Shown here: positions 1-7,717 of the stretch, in pieces
How positions within the stretch are numbered: the first letter of the stretch is position 1
Layout: every line of letters begins with the position of its first letter
Origin: Caryophanales bacterium UBA4869
GTDB taxonomy: Bacteria; Bacillota_I; Bacilli_A; RFN20; CAG-288
DNA length: 13,496 nt
Assembly: GCA_002399505.1 (NCBI GenBank)
Contig: DHDT01000065.1
Coordinates: forward strand, 187-13,682
Direction of reading: 5' to 3'
Made by a program: the position numbers and the translations under genes
Notes under the pieces: generated by a model
What the model was told of the DNA's origin: nothing
What the model saw: the letters and a program-made list of their open reading frames with translations, nothing else
The model's database searches: none

Positions 1-655
1 CTCTTTTGAAGTACCTAATCATCCTTTCAGAGAGGATGAACCGTTGGATGGATTTGATCCGTACTCCAATTCCAAGTCCTGCTCGGAATTAGTCACACAT
101 TCATACAAGAAATCATTCTTTGCCGATTATCGATGTGCTATCTCAACTGCCAGGGCCGGCAATGTGATTGGGGGAGGAGACTTTGCTCCTGACAGAATCA
201 TTCCTGACTGTTTGAGAGCCGTTGAGCAGCATAAGGATATCATTATCCGCAATCCCTCGTCGACAAGGCCTTATCAGCATGTCTTAGAGCCTCTTTATGT
301 TTATCTAGAAATTGTAGAGAAACAGTATTCCGACATTAAGTATCAGGGATACTATAATGTCGGTCCTGATGACTGTGACTGCATCAATACTGGAGACTTG
401 GTAGCTAAGTTCTGCAAAGCCTGGGGCAACGGTCTTAAGTGGGTTGATAAGTCTGATGGTGGCCCACATGAAGCTGCTTTCCTTAAGTTGGACAACTCTA
501 AGATCAAGAAGACATTCGGATGGAAGCCTAGATGGCATATTGATGAATGTATCGATATGATTGCTGAATGGACTAGAATATATCTTAATAGCAAGAAAGA
601 TATACCAGAAGAGATGGATAAAGAAATAGCGGAATTTTTCGATACAAAACAGTAA
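1..655 (+). CDS. rfbG: CDP-glucose 4,6-dehydratase, 3' part (5' end outside window)
   Basis: This enzyme converts CDP-D-glucose to CDP-4-keto-6-deoxy-D-glucose in the cytoplasm, the first committed step toward 3,6-dideoxyhexoses of surface polysaccharides. The frame is open from base 2 with no stop, so the gene runs in from the left; the TTG at 44 is internal, not a real start. The N-terminal NAD-binding Rossmann part is outside the window. Visible are the SDR catalytic Tyr-x3-Lys (YSNSK, just after DPYSNSK at codons near 62-80), the GNVIGGGDF stretch, and the QHVLEPL motif typical of this dehydratase subfamily. The C-terminal end, with FGWKPRW and an amphipathic helix, looks complete. It lies 18 bases upstream of rfbH, its pathway partner, so the two are almost surely cotranscribed. 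The call is confident because of the subfamily motifs and the neighbour. Confidence 0.93.
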   Translation, partial: SFEVPNHPFREDEPLDGFDPYSNSKSCSELVTHSYKKSFFADYRCAISTARAGNVIGGGDFAPDRIIPDCLRAVEQHKDIIIRNPSSTRPYQHVLEPLYVYLEIVEKQYSDIKYQGYYNVGPDDCDCINTGDLVAKFCKAWGNGLKWVDKSDGGPHEAAFLKLDNSKIKKTFGWKPRWHIDECIDMIAEWTRIYLNSKKDIPEEMDKEIAEFFDTKQ

Positions 656-673
656 CAATAAAGGAAAAACATA

Positions 674-1996
674 ATGACCACAAAAGAACAAATCAATGAG
701 TTAGTTAAGAAGTACTATGAAGAAGAAAAAACTAAAAAGAAGCCTTATAAGAAAGGCGATTATATTCATTATGCTGGCCGTGTTTATGATGAAGATGAAT
801 TAGTCAGATTAGTTGATTCTTCGCTAGAGTTCTGGCTTACTGCCGGTCATAATTGCCTTGAATTCGAAACTAAGTTTGCTAAGTTTATGGGTGTTAAAAA
901 ATCATTGCTTACTACTTCTGGATCTAGTGCAAACCTTTTAGCTTTTATGACTCTTACTTCCCAATTATTAGGAGATAGACAAATAAAAAGGGGTGATGAA
1001 GTAATCACTGTGGCTTGTGGTTTTCCAACCACTGTTACTCCTATTCTTAACTATGGAGCTATACCGGTATTTGTAGATGTAACCTTACCTCAGTACAATA
1101 TCGATGTCAGTATGTTAGAGAAGGCTTTATCTAAGAAGACAAAGGCTGTAATGATTGCTCATACCTTAGGTAATCCTTTTGACTTGAAAGCTGTCAAAGG
1201 ATTCTGTGACCAGCATAATCTTTGGCTGATTGAAGACAACTGTGATGCCTTAGGATCAAAATATACATTGGATGGAAAGACACAGTATACTGGGTCTTTT
1301 GGTGATATAGGAACTTCTTCTTTCTATCCTGCACATCATATGACAATGGGTGAGGGGGGCGCTGTTTATATGAACAATCCTTTGCTTTATAATATTTGCA
1401 AAGCTTTCAGAGATTGGGGAAGAGACTGTGTCTGTCCTCCTGGGATTGATAATTCCTGCGGGCATCGTTTTACTGGTCAGTATGGTACTCTTCCTGTTGG
1501 CTATGACCACAAGTATGTTTATTCTGAATTTGGATATAATCTAAAGGTTACTGATATGCAGGCCGCTATTGGTTTAGCTCAGCTGGAAAAGCTTCCCGGT
1601 TTCATCGAGGCTAGAAAGCATAACTGGAATAGACTCCACAAGAACCTTGAAGATGTTCAGGACAGGATAACTTTGCCGGAAGCTTGTCCAAATTCCGATC
1701 CTTCCTGGTTTGGATTTGTTATTTCCTGTAAGGATGGAGTCAATCGTGATGATATGACTAAGTATCTTGAATCTCATGGCGTACAGACCAGAAATCTATT
1801 TGCAGGTAATCTCTTAAGACATCCATGTTTTAACCAAATACGTGACAGTGAGACGGCTTTTAGAGTTGTTAGTGATTTGCATGTTACTGATCAGGTGATG
1901 AATACTACTTTCTGGATAGGTGTATATCCTGGAATGACTGATGAGATGCTTGATTATATGACAGATACCATAAAGGATTTTTTAAAACAAATATGA
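674..1996 (+). CDS. rfbH: CDP-4-keto-6-deoxy-D-glucose-3-dehydrase (E1, PMP and [2Fe-2S])
   Basis: This 440-aa protein belongs to the aspartate-aminotransferase-fold sugar enzymes (DegT/DnrJ/EryC1 superfamily, RfbH/AscC/DdhC subgroup). With pyridoxamine phosphate and an electron-donating reductase, E1 removes the 3-OH of CDP-4-keto-6-deoxyglucose. Two diagnostic features are visible. The usual PLP lysine is replaced by His in SFYPAHHMTMGEGG (about residues 216-229). Four cysteines sit at 190, 252, 254 and 262; the last three follow the Cys-x-Cys-x7-Cys pattern of the E1 iron-sulfur cluster. The 62-residue gap from Cys190 is a little longer than I recall for E1, explained by a few extra residues before TGSFGD. 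The length is normal for the family. The start is ATG with AAAGGAA about 8 bases upstream. Its stop overlaps the next start (ATGA). No E3-type reductase gene is visible, so the electron donor is elsewhere. Confidence 0.95.
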   Translation: MTTKEQINELVKKYYEEEKTKKKPYKKGDYIHYAGRVYDEDELVRLVDSSLEFWLTAGHNCLEFETKFAKFMGVKKSLLTTSGSSANLLAFMTLTSQLLGDRQIKRGDEVITVACGFPTTVTPILNYGAIPVFVDVTLPQYNIDVSMLEKALSKKTKAVMIAHTLGNPFDLKAVKGFCDQHNLWLIEDNCDALGSKYTLDGKTQYTGSFGDIGTSSFYPAHHMTMGEGGAVYMNNPLLYNICKAFRDWGRDCVCPPGIDNSCGHRFTGQYGTLPVGYDHKYVYSEFGYNLKVTDMQAAIGLAQLEKLPGFIEARKHNWNRLHKNLEDVQDRITLPEACPNSDPSWFGFVISCKDGVNRDDMTKYLESHGVQTRNLFAGNLLRHPCFNQIRDSETAFRVVSDLHVTDQVMNTTFWIGVYPGMTDEMLDYMTDTIKDFLKQI

Positions 1997-2250
1997 ATGT
2001 GTTAGTTCTAGGCGGCGACGGATATCTAGGTACAAAAGTTTCTGATTTTTTTGCTGATATTGTACTTGAAAATTTCTATGGTCCTGATGAACATAGGGAT
2101 AGTTTTTTGCATAACTGTGTGTGTCTTTTAAAAGATGATAAGCCACTTGAACTCACTGTTGGGACTCAGCATAGAGATTTTATTTATGTTGCAGATGTTA
2201 TTGGGGCCCTTTTTCTTGGCTTTTCTTCCCAACAGGTGTCTAGGTTATGA
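1993..2250 (+). pseudogene. Internally deleted NAD-dependent nucleotide-sugar epimerase/reductase remnant (85 aa)
   Basis: The reading frame starts with a Rossmann nucleotide-binding start (VLVLGGDGYLG, residues 3-13), then jumps after about residue 22 to a sequence that normally lies more than 100 residues later in SDR epimerases: ENFYGPDEHR followed by LELTVGTQHRDFIYVADVI. The SDR Tyr-x3-Lys active site is missing, and the C-terminal ~80 residues are missing too, so the protein cannot be a working enzyme. Family members are usually about 290-340 aa. The deletion is in frame, and both junctions with neighbours are ATGA overlaps: its ATG overlaps the rfbH stop, and its TGA overlaps the next ATG. 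It may once have been the CDP-dideoxyhexose 4-reductase or a 2-epimerase of this operon. A short functional peptide cannot be excluded, but is less likely. Confidence 0.75.
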
Positions 2251-3170
2251 AACCCATTGTTTTAATAACTGGAGCTACTGGTTTCATAGGCCGAAATCTT
2301 ATTGAAAGCTTTTTGAAGGATGAAAGGTACTCTTTAGTAGCGTTGGCTTCTCAAACTGATTTTAAAGGTCAGGTATTGTTAAACAAATACAAAATACCTT
2401 GGATTACAAGCGATAATTTTGATTCCTTTACAGGCAACATAGATTATTGTATACATCTTGCTTCTTATGGAGTTGCTTATGGTGATCGTGATTTAGATAC
2501 AATGATAGATGTTAATATCGGTTTATCTGAAAAAGTGATGAGATTTGTAAGTCACCATTCCTGTAAACTGTTTATTAATACTGGGTCATGCTTTGAATAC
2601 GGAACTGGAATTACAAATCGATTGATAACCGAAGAAGATATGTTAAATCCGGATGATATTTATGCAGCAACCAAAGTTGCATGTGAAGATATACTTAAAG
2701 TCTATAGTAATCTTTTAGGAATTAAAATGATTACTATCAGACCATTCTCTATTTACGGCAAATATGAAAACCCACAGAGGATTATGCCTTTAGTCTTTCA
2801 TAGCGGATTAACAGATACGCCATTGTTCTTAACTAAAGGAGAACAGATAAGAGATTATCTTAATGTTCAGGATGTAGCAGAATCAATTCATTCATTAGTA
2901 GTCGATGAAAAAGGACTCCAGAATCATGAAATCATCAACATCTGTTCGGGACAACCTATATCATTGAAAGATTTTATAACAGAGATAATCAAAGCCTGCA
3001 GCTTTGATTATTCGCTGTTTCATTTTGGTGCAAAAGAATATAGAAAAAATGAATCAATGTTTTTTGCCGGAAACAATGCCAGATTGCTTTCTCATATAGG
3101 GAAAAGAGAATTTAGTATCAAATCGGACACAATTGCTCAGATCTTTGATGAGTATCGTAAAGGATGGTAG
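2247..3170 (+). CDS. SDR-family NAD(P)-dependent nucleotide-sugar epimerase/reductase
   Basis: This 307-aa extended short-chain dehydrogenase has the nucleotide-binding motif GATGFIG at residues 9-15, HLASYG at about 70-75, the active-site Tyr139-Ala-Ala-Thr-Lys143, and RPFSIYG near 170. The length is standard. It directly follows rfbG/rfbH and the epimerase remnant, with its ATG overlapping the remnant's stop. By context it probably reduces C4 of CDP-4-keto-3,6-dideoxyglucose, giving CDP-abequose or CDP-paratose, or it epimerises such a sugar. The exact product cannot be read from the sequence. It is more AT-rich in codon choice than rfbH. The fold call is firm; the specific reaction is inference from operon context. 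Confidence 0.85.
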   Translation: MKPIVLITGATGFIGRNLIESFLKDERYSLVALASQTDFKGQVLLNKYKIPWITSDNFDSFTGNIDYCIHLASYGVAYGDRDLDTMIDVNIGLSEKVMRFVSHHSCKLFINTGSCFEYGTGITNRLITEEDMLNPDDIYAATKVACEDILKVYSNLLGIKMITIRPFSIYGKYENPQRIMPLVFHSGLTDTPLFLTKGEQIRDYLNVQDVAESIHSLVVDEKGLQNHEIINICSGQPISLKDFITEIIKACSFDYSLFHFGAKEYRKNESMFFAGNNARLLSHIGKREFSIKSDTIAQIFDEYRKGW

Positions 3171-3321
3171 ATTAAAGCACATAACAGATTAAGGAAAATA
3201 GAATAATTAATTTGAGTTAGAAGAAAACTAATACCATTTTTAATTATGCTAATATGAAAATTGACAGAAAAGCTAAATATGAGCTGCTTAAATGGTGTAT
3301 CCAATAAAATAATGGTATTTA

Positions 3322-3330
3322 TGGTATAAT
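3322..3330 (+). promoter_or_regulatory. Candidate extended -10 promoter for the 165-aa gene
   Basis: The bases read TGG followed by a perfect TATAAT (3325-3330), i.e. an extended -10 of the TGn type. No good -35 hexamer sits at 16-18 bases upstream, which extended -10 promoters tolerate. Transcription would start near 3337 and give a leader of about 35 bases, with an AAAAGGA ribosome site just before the ATG at 3373. The 150 bases between the previous stop and this site carry no clear terminator, so read-through from the sugar operon is possible. Confidence 0.5.
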
Positions 3331-3372
3331 TATTAAAGCTGGTAAGTGGTTATCACAAAAGGAAAATTTTAA

Positions 3373-3870
3373 ATGATTAATGATGAAAAAGCTTTTTCTG
3401 AAGGCGCTAAATATTTCAATAAAGTCTTTGCTTCTCTTTCAAACAAAAGGCAGTATAAAGAGGAATATTATTTGAATACAGGATTAAGCATGCTTAGAAA
3501 AAGAAGAAAGATTCTTATTTTCACTTCCTGTATTAGAAAAACAGATTACTTATTTAAGGTAATAACAGAAGATGTGTATGATGTGGTCATCTATTATTTC
3601 AGAACTATGGTCAAAATCAAAGATTTAGAAAGCCATTATTTGAATGCTAATGTACAATTTATTAAAATCCGAAAAAATCCCCATGATGAATTCAGCAATC
3701 AACGTTATAATCATAATACAATTGTCTTTGCTGGCGATGATACCATAATTTTCGATAAAAAAGAATTAGGATATGAGGGAAGTGATTATGAAAATAACAG
3801 AAAAGTATATAGGGATAAATCAAAAAAAGATTATGATTTGAACTTAGAAAGGGCAAACAAATTGATCTAG
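3373..3870 (+). CDS. Hypothetical protein, 165 aa, unknown function
   Basis: I do not recognise this protein. It starts at an ATG right after an in-frame TAA, with a purine-rich AAAAGGA about 8 bases upstream and a TGGTATAAT promoter further upstream, so the gene looks expressed and full-length as read. It is very basic and Lys/Asn/Tyr-rich, with no signal peptide or membrane helix. Residues about 30-80 alternate charged and hydrophobic stretches (RKRRKILIFTSC, then a YDVVIYYF strand), compatible with an alpha/beta fold. Residues about 100-135 include RKNPHDEFSNQRYNHN and an acidic FAGDDTIIFD stretch. GC is about 28% in one line counted by eye. Between a dideoxyhexose operon and a dead choline kinase, it may belong to a polysaccharide-modification locus or be a fragment of a larger transferase. 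That role is guesswork. Confidence 0.6.
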   Translation: MINDEKAFSEGAKYFNKVFASLSNKRQYKEEYYLNTGLSMLRKRRKILIFTSCIRKTDYLFKVITEDVYDVVIYYFRTMVKIKDLESHYLNANVQFIKIRKNPHDEFSNQRYNHNTIVFAGDDTIIFDKKELGYEGSDYENNRKVYRDKSKKDYDLNLERANKLI

Positions 3871-4216
3871 TTTTTTACAAAACAAGAATCTAATATATCT
3901 TTCATTCTGAAATCTCTTGAAGTAATTATTGAAACCAAAGTTTTTTAGAGATTCTATTCGTTGTGTTGTTTCTTGCCCCTTTGTCTCCTATAGGAGTTTG
4001 GTTAGAAAGTAGAACATGAAATTTGTAGTGAACCTCTAATCTTGGATTTCAAAAAAACATACGGTGTTAGTATACCAATTGGATAATATCTTATAAGGTG
4101 CTATCCGATTTGTTTTTTTGTTGGATTATCTCCGTGTTTCACAAGACCATATAGTCATCGAACGACGTTCTAAGTTTATTACATGACCAGAATTAGTATT
4201 TACCTACGTAGAATAG
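3871..4216 (+). other. AT-rich stretch without an intact gene; probably decayed coding DNA
   Basis: No open frame of useful length exists on either strand. Short pieces look protein-like but are interrupted: a hydrophobic run on the plus strand near 3945-4017, and a Lys/Phe-rich run on the minus strand near 3880-3995. Neither can be assigned. The last ~85 bases share the frame of the downstream choline-kinase fragment but carry stops at 4184 and 4214. A terminator-like hairpin lies at 4077-4110. The best description is the debris of one or more deleted genes. Confidence 0.5.
4077..4118 (+). terminator. Weak terminator-like hairpin with T-run
   Basis: AATTGGATA (4077-4085) can pair with TATCCGATT (4102-4110), nine pairs including one G-T wobble, around a 16-base loop that itself holds the palindrome CTTATAAG. 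It is followed by TG and seven T's. This could end transcription of the 165-aa gene, about 210 bases after its stop. The stem is AT-rich and the loop large, so its strength is doubtful. Confidence 0.35.
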
Positions 4217-4657
4217 TTCGATCATAAGTCTGCCAAAGAGATTATCAATGACGGAGTTGACGTGATAGTTTTCCCTTCCTCGACATATACTGGCTTATAT
4301 TGTGTTTTTTAGTATCATTTGGTATTGGCTGAAAAAAGCACACCATCTTTGCAGAACTCTTTTTTGGCTGCGGGTGAAGCTGATCCCGGCTGCGATTTAG
4401 CAGCATATATCATGGACGCCATGTATGATTATGATGACACAGAAAAATTCATAAAGTGTTATTGCGGTTCTGACTACAATGATTCTCTTTGCTTTCACTA
4501 TATGGCTTATGTTGCCTTGGTTTCATTCTACTGGTTTGTTTGGGCTATGTATAGAGAATCATGTGGTGCAGTTATGCATGAGTCGCTCCACAATTGGTAT
4601 GTGATGGCAAAACGTTTTTCAAATATTCTTTTCGATAAAATCAACAACAAAAACTAG
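4217..4657 (+). pseudogene. Choline/ethanolamine kinase (LicA-like) remnant
   Basis: The open part (4319-4657, 112 codons from a TTG) resembles the C-terminal lobe of LicA-type choline kinases: GEADPGCDLAAYIMDA, which in intact proteins follows an Asp-Trp-Glu-Tyr metal-binding motif, then a helical region with HYMAYVALVSFYWFVWA and a final WYVMAKRF helix. Here the Asp-Trp-Glu is absent, replaced by SFLAAGE. The nucleotide-binding N-lobe and the catalytic loop are missing. Upstream in the same frame, 4217-4309 reads a piece ending GVDVIVF and STYTGLY, which may match the N-lobe stretch of the family, and is cut by TAG at 4310; stops also occur at 4184 and 4214. No start or ribosome site supports translation. 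LicA phosphorylates imported choline for phosphocholine decoration of cell-wall polymers; this copy cannot do so. The C-terminal match is recognised by eye, and the N-lobe match is weak. Confidence 0.65.
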
Positions 4658-4703
4658 ACGTTCACTAATGTGAAATTGTTTTGAAAGGTCTATAAATGAT
4701 AAA

Positions 4704-4740
4704 AGAGGCTGCTACGAATATCTATTTCGTAACAGCCTCT
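4704..4740 (-). terminator. Rho-independent terminator of the GH3 operon
   Basis: AGAGGCTG (4704-4711) pairs with CAGCCTCT (4733-4740) and, after one mismatch, TACGAA (4713-4718) pairs with TTCGTA (4726-4731), leaving a 7-base loop. Read on the minus strand the hairpin is followed by a short T-rich stretch (CTCTTTTATCATTT), so it fits as the end of the operon whose last stop is at 4790. On the plus strand it is followed by CTAAAG, so it is a poorer terminator in that direction. Confidence 0.8.
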
Positions 4741-4789
4741 CTAAAGAGGAAATTATTTTCTGATTTAAATCATCTGATCATATCTGCTG

Positions 4790-7708
4790 TCAGTGTTCTG
4801 TAAGAGGTTCTGGTTTTTTCTTATAGGCGCTTCTGATTGCAAAGAATCCCCAAACGCCCAATCCAGCCAGAATCACTCCATCGATGACATAAAGAGTAAT
4901 CTGCCAGACAGGGAGCTGGTATCCGATAATATCGTTTTGTATCGCATTAGAGTTAGCAACTGAATACAGGATGTTTTTGCAGGCTTTTCTTAAGACGTAA
5001 ACATCATTGGCATTATCAGCTTTTGCCCAGGAGATTGGCGTTGTCGCTAGATTGAGATCACCTCCCGCATATGCCATCTGTCTTGAATCCATATGTGCAC
5101 AAGTATTGAAATCACATATGACATATCCTCTGAATCCCCATTCTTCACGGAGAATAGTAGTTAACAGACGATAGTCACCGCCGGCCCAGGTATATCCGAT
5201 TCTGTTGAATGAGAACATGATAGATGTAGTCTTGCCTTTTTTTACAGCTTTTTCAAATGGCTTTAAGAATATTTCTCTCATTGCCTGTTCATTGACGAAA
5301 GAAGCGTCACCGTTTAATGATCTGTGAGTTTCCTGTTCATTCAATGCAAAGTGTTTGACTGTAGGAAGAATGCCTTTGCTTTTACAGCCTTCGATTTCAG
5401 CAGCAGCCATCTCTCCTGCAAAATATCCGTCTTCGGAGAAGTATTCGAAATTTCGGCCGCCAAAAGGAGAACGATGAATATTGACACCAGGCGCATACCA
5501 TCCTGTATATGGTAATCCATCTCCTTTTTCATTTCCGATAAGGCCTTCGTTTCCTAATGCCTTTCCTACTTTTTGGGCGACATCACGGCTCCAAGTGGCA
5601 CCGATGACGCATTCTGAGGTATAGACATTGGTATCATAGAAAGTTGCATGAGTAGTATCCATGAAACAATTATAGCCGGCAGGTCCATCGGCATCACTGG
5701 TCTTTGGTTTGCCTATGCTTTCGATTCCGACTGTTTGGAAAGCGCCGTTATTGTATAGTTTGACCATATCATCGAATGATACTTCATCCATTAACTGGTC
5801 CCAAAGAGGATCGTCATATTCTTTTCCTGTCAGCTGTTTGAGAAGAATTTGTTTTTCTCCATTGTTGACGCCTTGAGTTGGCATAACAATGGTTGTATCT
5901 TCAACAAGAGGACTGTTAGAAGCAGCAGATCTGAATTTCTTGATCTTATCACTGGTAGAAGAACCTAAATCTCTTTCTTCATCAATAGGAGTAGTCGGGA
6001 AAGTCCCAGTCCAATCTGATCTTGAAAGAACAGTGCTTAACTGATCATCGGAATTATCAAATTTGCTTTCGTTGTCAGTATAGAGATTTTCAACTTTGTT
6101 TCCGGTTGTCGGATCTTTATCGAATTGATAGTTCTTGTCAAGACTCATCTTGATGGTGCTTTCGACATCATGAGCATTATGGCAGACACGAAGCTCATAA
6201 TTCCCTTCATCTAGTTCATAACCTTTAAACCCGTTATTGTTTTTATCTTTGTAGTCATAAGATGCAAAGTCATAAGGGTCAACAACTATTTCGACTTCTT
6301 CAGTTTGGTTAGGCTGTAAAAGACCGGTTTTAGCAAAGCCTACCAATACTTCATCAGATTTTTCAATGCCATCGGTGATATAAGGAGCGTGAGCGTAAAT
6401 TTGAACGACGTCCTTGCCTGCTACATCAGAGGTATTTTTCACTTCGACTTTAACTGTTATTTTGTCAGTGGCTGTGAAGGAAGAAGGCGGAGTGTCTTTG
6501 ACAGTCCAAGAAAAAGTAGAATAGCTCAATCCATAGCCAAAGGGATATACGACATTATCGGAATACCATTCGGAACCATCAGTTTTTCCTCTGGTTTCAT
6601 AATAACGGTAACCAACATAAATGCCTTCTTCATAATCGACGAAATAATAGTTCTGGTATACCTTATTGCCATCTTTCGTATAGAAATAACGATCACCGTT
6701 TTCAACAAGATTGTCGCTGAAGTTAGGGAAAGTCGGATCATTCTTGAAATTGCGGGCGAAAGTATCGACAGTATGTCCGCTAGGGTTTACTGTTCCTGCT
6801 AAGATTTCTCCGATTGCCATTGCACCAGTGGAACCAGGACCGCCGACCCATAAGGCGGCATCTATCTTATCTTGGTAGGCATAATGAGTGGGATCATCTA
6901 AGAATCCGCATTCAATCGGCTCAGAAGAATTGATGACAACGACAACATGCTTAAATCCGCTTGAACAGACTGAGGCAAGCAAATCAGTCTCATTTTGATC
7001 TAATTGAAGATAGTGATCATCTGCTGCATGAGCTCCGGAAATACCTGACATAGTTCTTGGCAAATCAAAGCCTTCTCCGCCTACTCTCGATAGAACCACG
7101 ATAGCAGCATCATTATAATTGGAATAGGATGATTTGACGTTATCGGTATATGATGCGATGGGGGTTTCTCCGATTGCCATAGTGACGACTTTTCCTGAAT
7201 CCAAATCATTGGGATTAGATGGTCTTCCGCTTTCAGAAGCGGAAGAATCATAGAAATCCTTAAGGGTAGGATTATAGGTGAAGCCAGCTGATGTGAGACT
7301 ATCGAAAATAGTCTTTGCGTTACTGGTGTCTCCTCCACCTGAACCTGATCCTCCGTAGACGAGATTCACGGAATTCTTTCCGAAGACTGAAACTTTGCTG
7401 TTGGCTGCCAACGGAAGAGCTTTGTTATTGTTTTTGAGAAGAATATCGCCTTCTTCAGCTGTTAACAGAGTTATATCTTCGGCATTTTTGACTGCATCAG
7501 CTTTGGTCTTGATATTATCGTCAGTGGCGTAAACTACCTCACTTCCGTTTTTGGTGATGGCACGGGGAAAACCTAAAAGAGTGCAGATAAGAGAATTATA
7601 ATATCCGGAGGCTAAGACAGTTACAGCAATACCTAAGCCTAAGACTAGTGGGGTAGTTATCAGCCATGCCAAACTTCTTTTCTTCTTAACTAATGGCTTT
7701 AAATTCAT
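4790..7708 (-). CDS. Membrane-anchored glycoside hydrolase family 3 protein, permuted domain order
   Basis: This 972-aa protein is probably a beta-glycosidase acting on the outer face of the membrane. Numbering from the ATG: a basic start and membrane helix (about 12-45); the GH3 'C-terminal' alpha/beta sandwich (about 80-330), with the GSGSGGG loop near 120-126 and GGEGFD, whose Glu212 is the likely acid/base; an FnIII-like domain (about 390-510); a linker of roughly 100 residues; then the GH3 TIM barrel (about 620-890). The barrel carries DADGPAG, GRNFEYFSEDG, the Lys785-His786 pair and the likely nucleophile Asp866 in VICDF, where GH3 usually has Ser-Asp-Trp. A second membrane helix (about 930-957) and a basic tail end the protein. 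The sandwich-before-barrel order is the reverse of classical GH3 but is known from some clostridial and ruminococcal beta-glucosidases. Substrate is unknown. It is the last gene of the operon. Confidence 0.92.
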   Translation of the reverse strand: MNLKPLVKKKRSLAWLITTPLVLGLGIAVTVLASGYYNSLICTLLGFPRAITKNGSEVVYATDDNIKTKADAVKNAEDITLLTAEEGDILLKNNNKALPLAANSKVSVFGKNSVNLVYGGSGSGGGDTSNAKTIFDSLTSAGFTYNPTLKDFYDSSASESGRPSNPNDLDSGKVVTMAIGETPIASYTDNVKSSYSNYNDAAIVVLSRVGGEGFDLPRTMSGISGAHAADDHYLQLDQNETDLLASVCSSGFKHVVVVINSSEPIECGFLDDPTHYAYQDKIDAALWVGGPGSTGAMAIGEILAGTVNPSGHTVDTFARNFKNDPTFPNFSDNLVENGDRYFYTKDGNKVYQNYYFVDYEEGIYVGYRYYETRGKTDGSEWYSDNVVYPFGYGLSYSTFSWTVKDTPPSSFTATDKITVKVEVKNTSDVAGKDVVQIYAHAPYITDGIEKSDEVLVGFAKTGLLQPNQTEEVEIVVDPYDFASYDYKDKNNNGFKGYELDEGNYELRVCHNAHDVESTIKMSLDKNYQFDKDPTTGNKVENLYTDNESKFDNSDDQLSTVLSRSDWTGTFPTTPIDEERDLGSSTSDKIKKFRSAASNSPLVEDTTIVMPTQGVNNGEKQILLKQLTGKEYDDPLWDQLMDEVSFDDMVKLYNNGAFQTVGIESIGKPKTSDADGPAGYNCFMDTTHATFYDTNVYTSECVIGATWSRDVAQKVGKALGNEGLIGNEKGDGLPYTGWYAPGVNIHRSPFGGRNFEYFSEDGYFAGEMAAAEIEGCKSKGILPTVKHFALNEQETHRSLNGDASFVNEQAMREIFLKPFEKAVKKGKTTSIMFSFNRIGYTWAGGDYRLLTTILREEWGFRGYVICDFNTCAHMDSRQMAYAGGDLNLATTPISWAKADNANDVYVLRKACKNILYSVANSNAIQNDIIGYQLPVWQITLYVIDGVILAGLGVWGFFAIRSAYKKKPEPLTEH

Positions 7709-7717
7709 AGTCAACAG

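Noticed and set aside
3254..3307. Tiny frame of 17 codons starting MKIDRKAKYELLKW, upstream of the 165-aa gene
   Set aside because: No ribosome binding site precedes it, it overlaps the region just before the TGGTATAAT promoter, and its length is within chance. It may be the debris of another gene, but this cannot be supported.
3880..3995. Minus-strand protein-like run (ETKGQETTQRIESLKNFGFN) suggesting a transposase or enzyme fragment
   Set aside because: It is bounded by stops, has no start or ribosome site, and I could not tie it to any family. It is kept only as part of the gene-free stretch.
4761..4772. Perfect 12-base palindrome TGATTTAAATCA just after the GH3 stop
   Set aside because: AT-rich palindromes of this size are common in such DNA, and its place between stop and terminator gives no reason for an operator.
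7706..7714. TTG at 7714 as the start of the last GH3 gene
   Set aside because: It is only 3 bases from the GGAGG core, while the ATG two codons later has a normal 9-base spacing.
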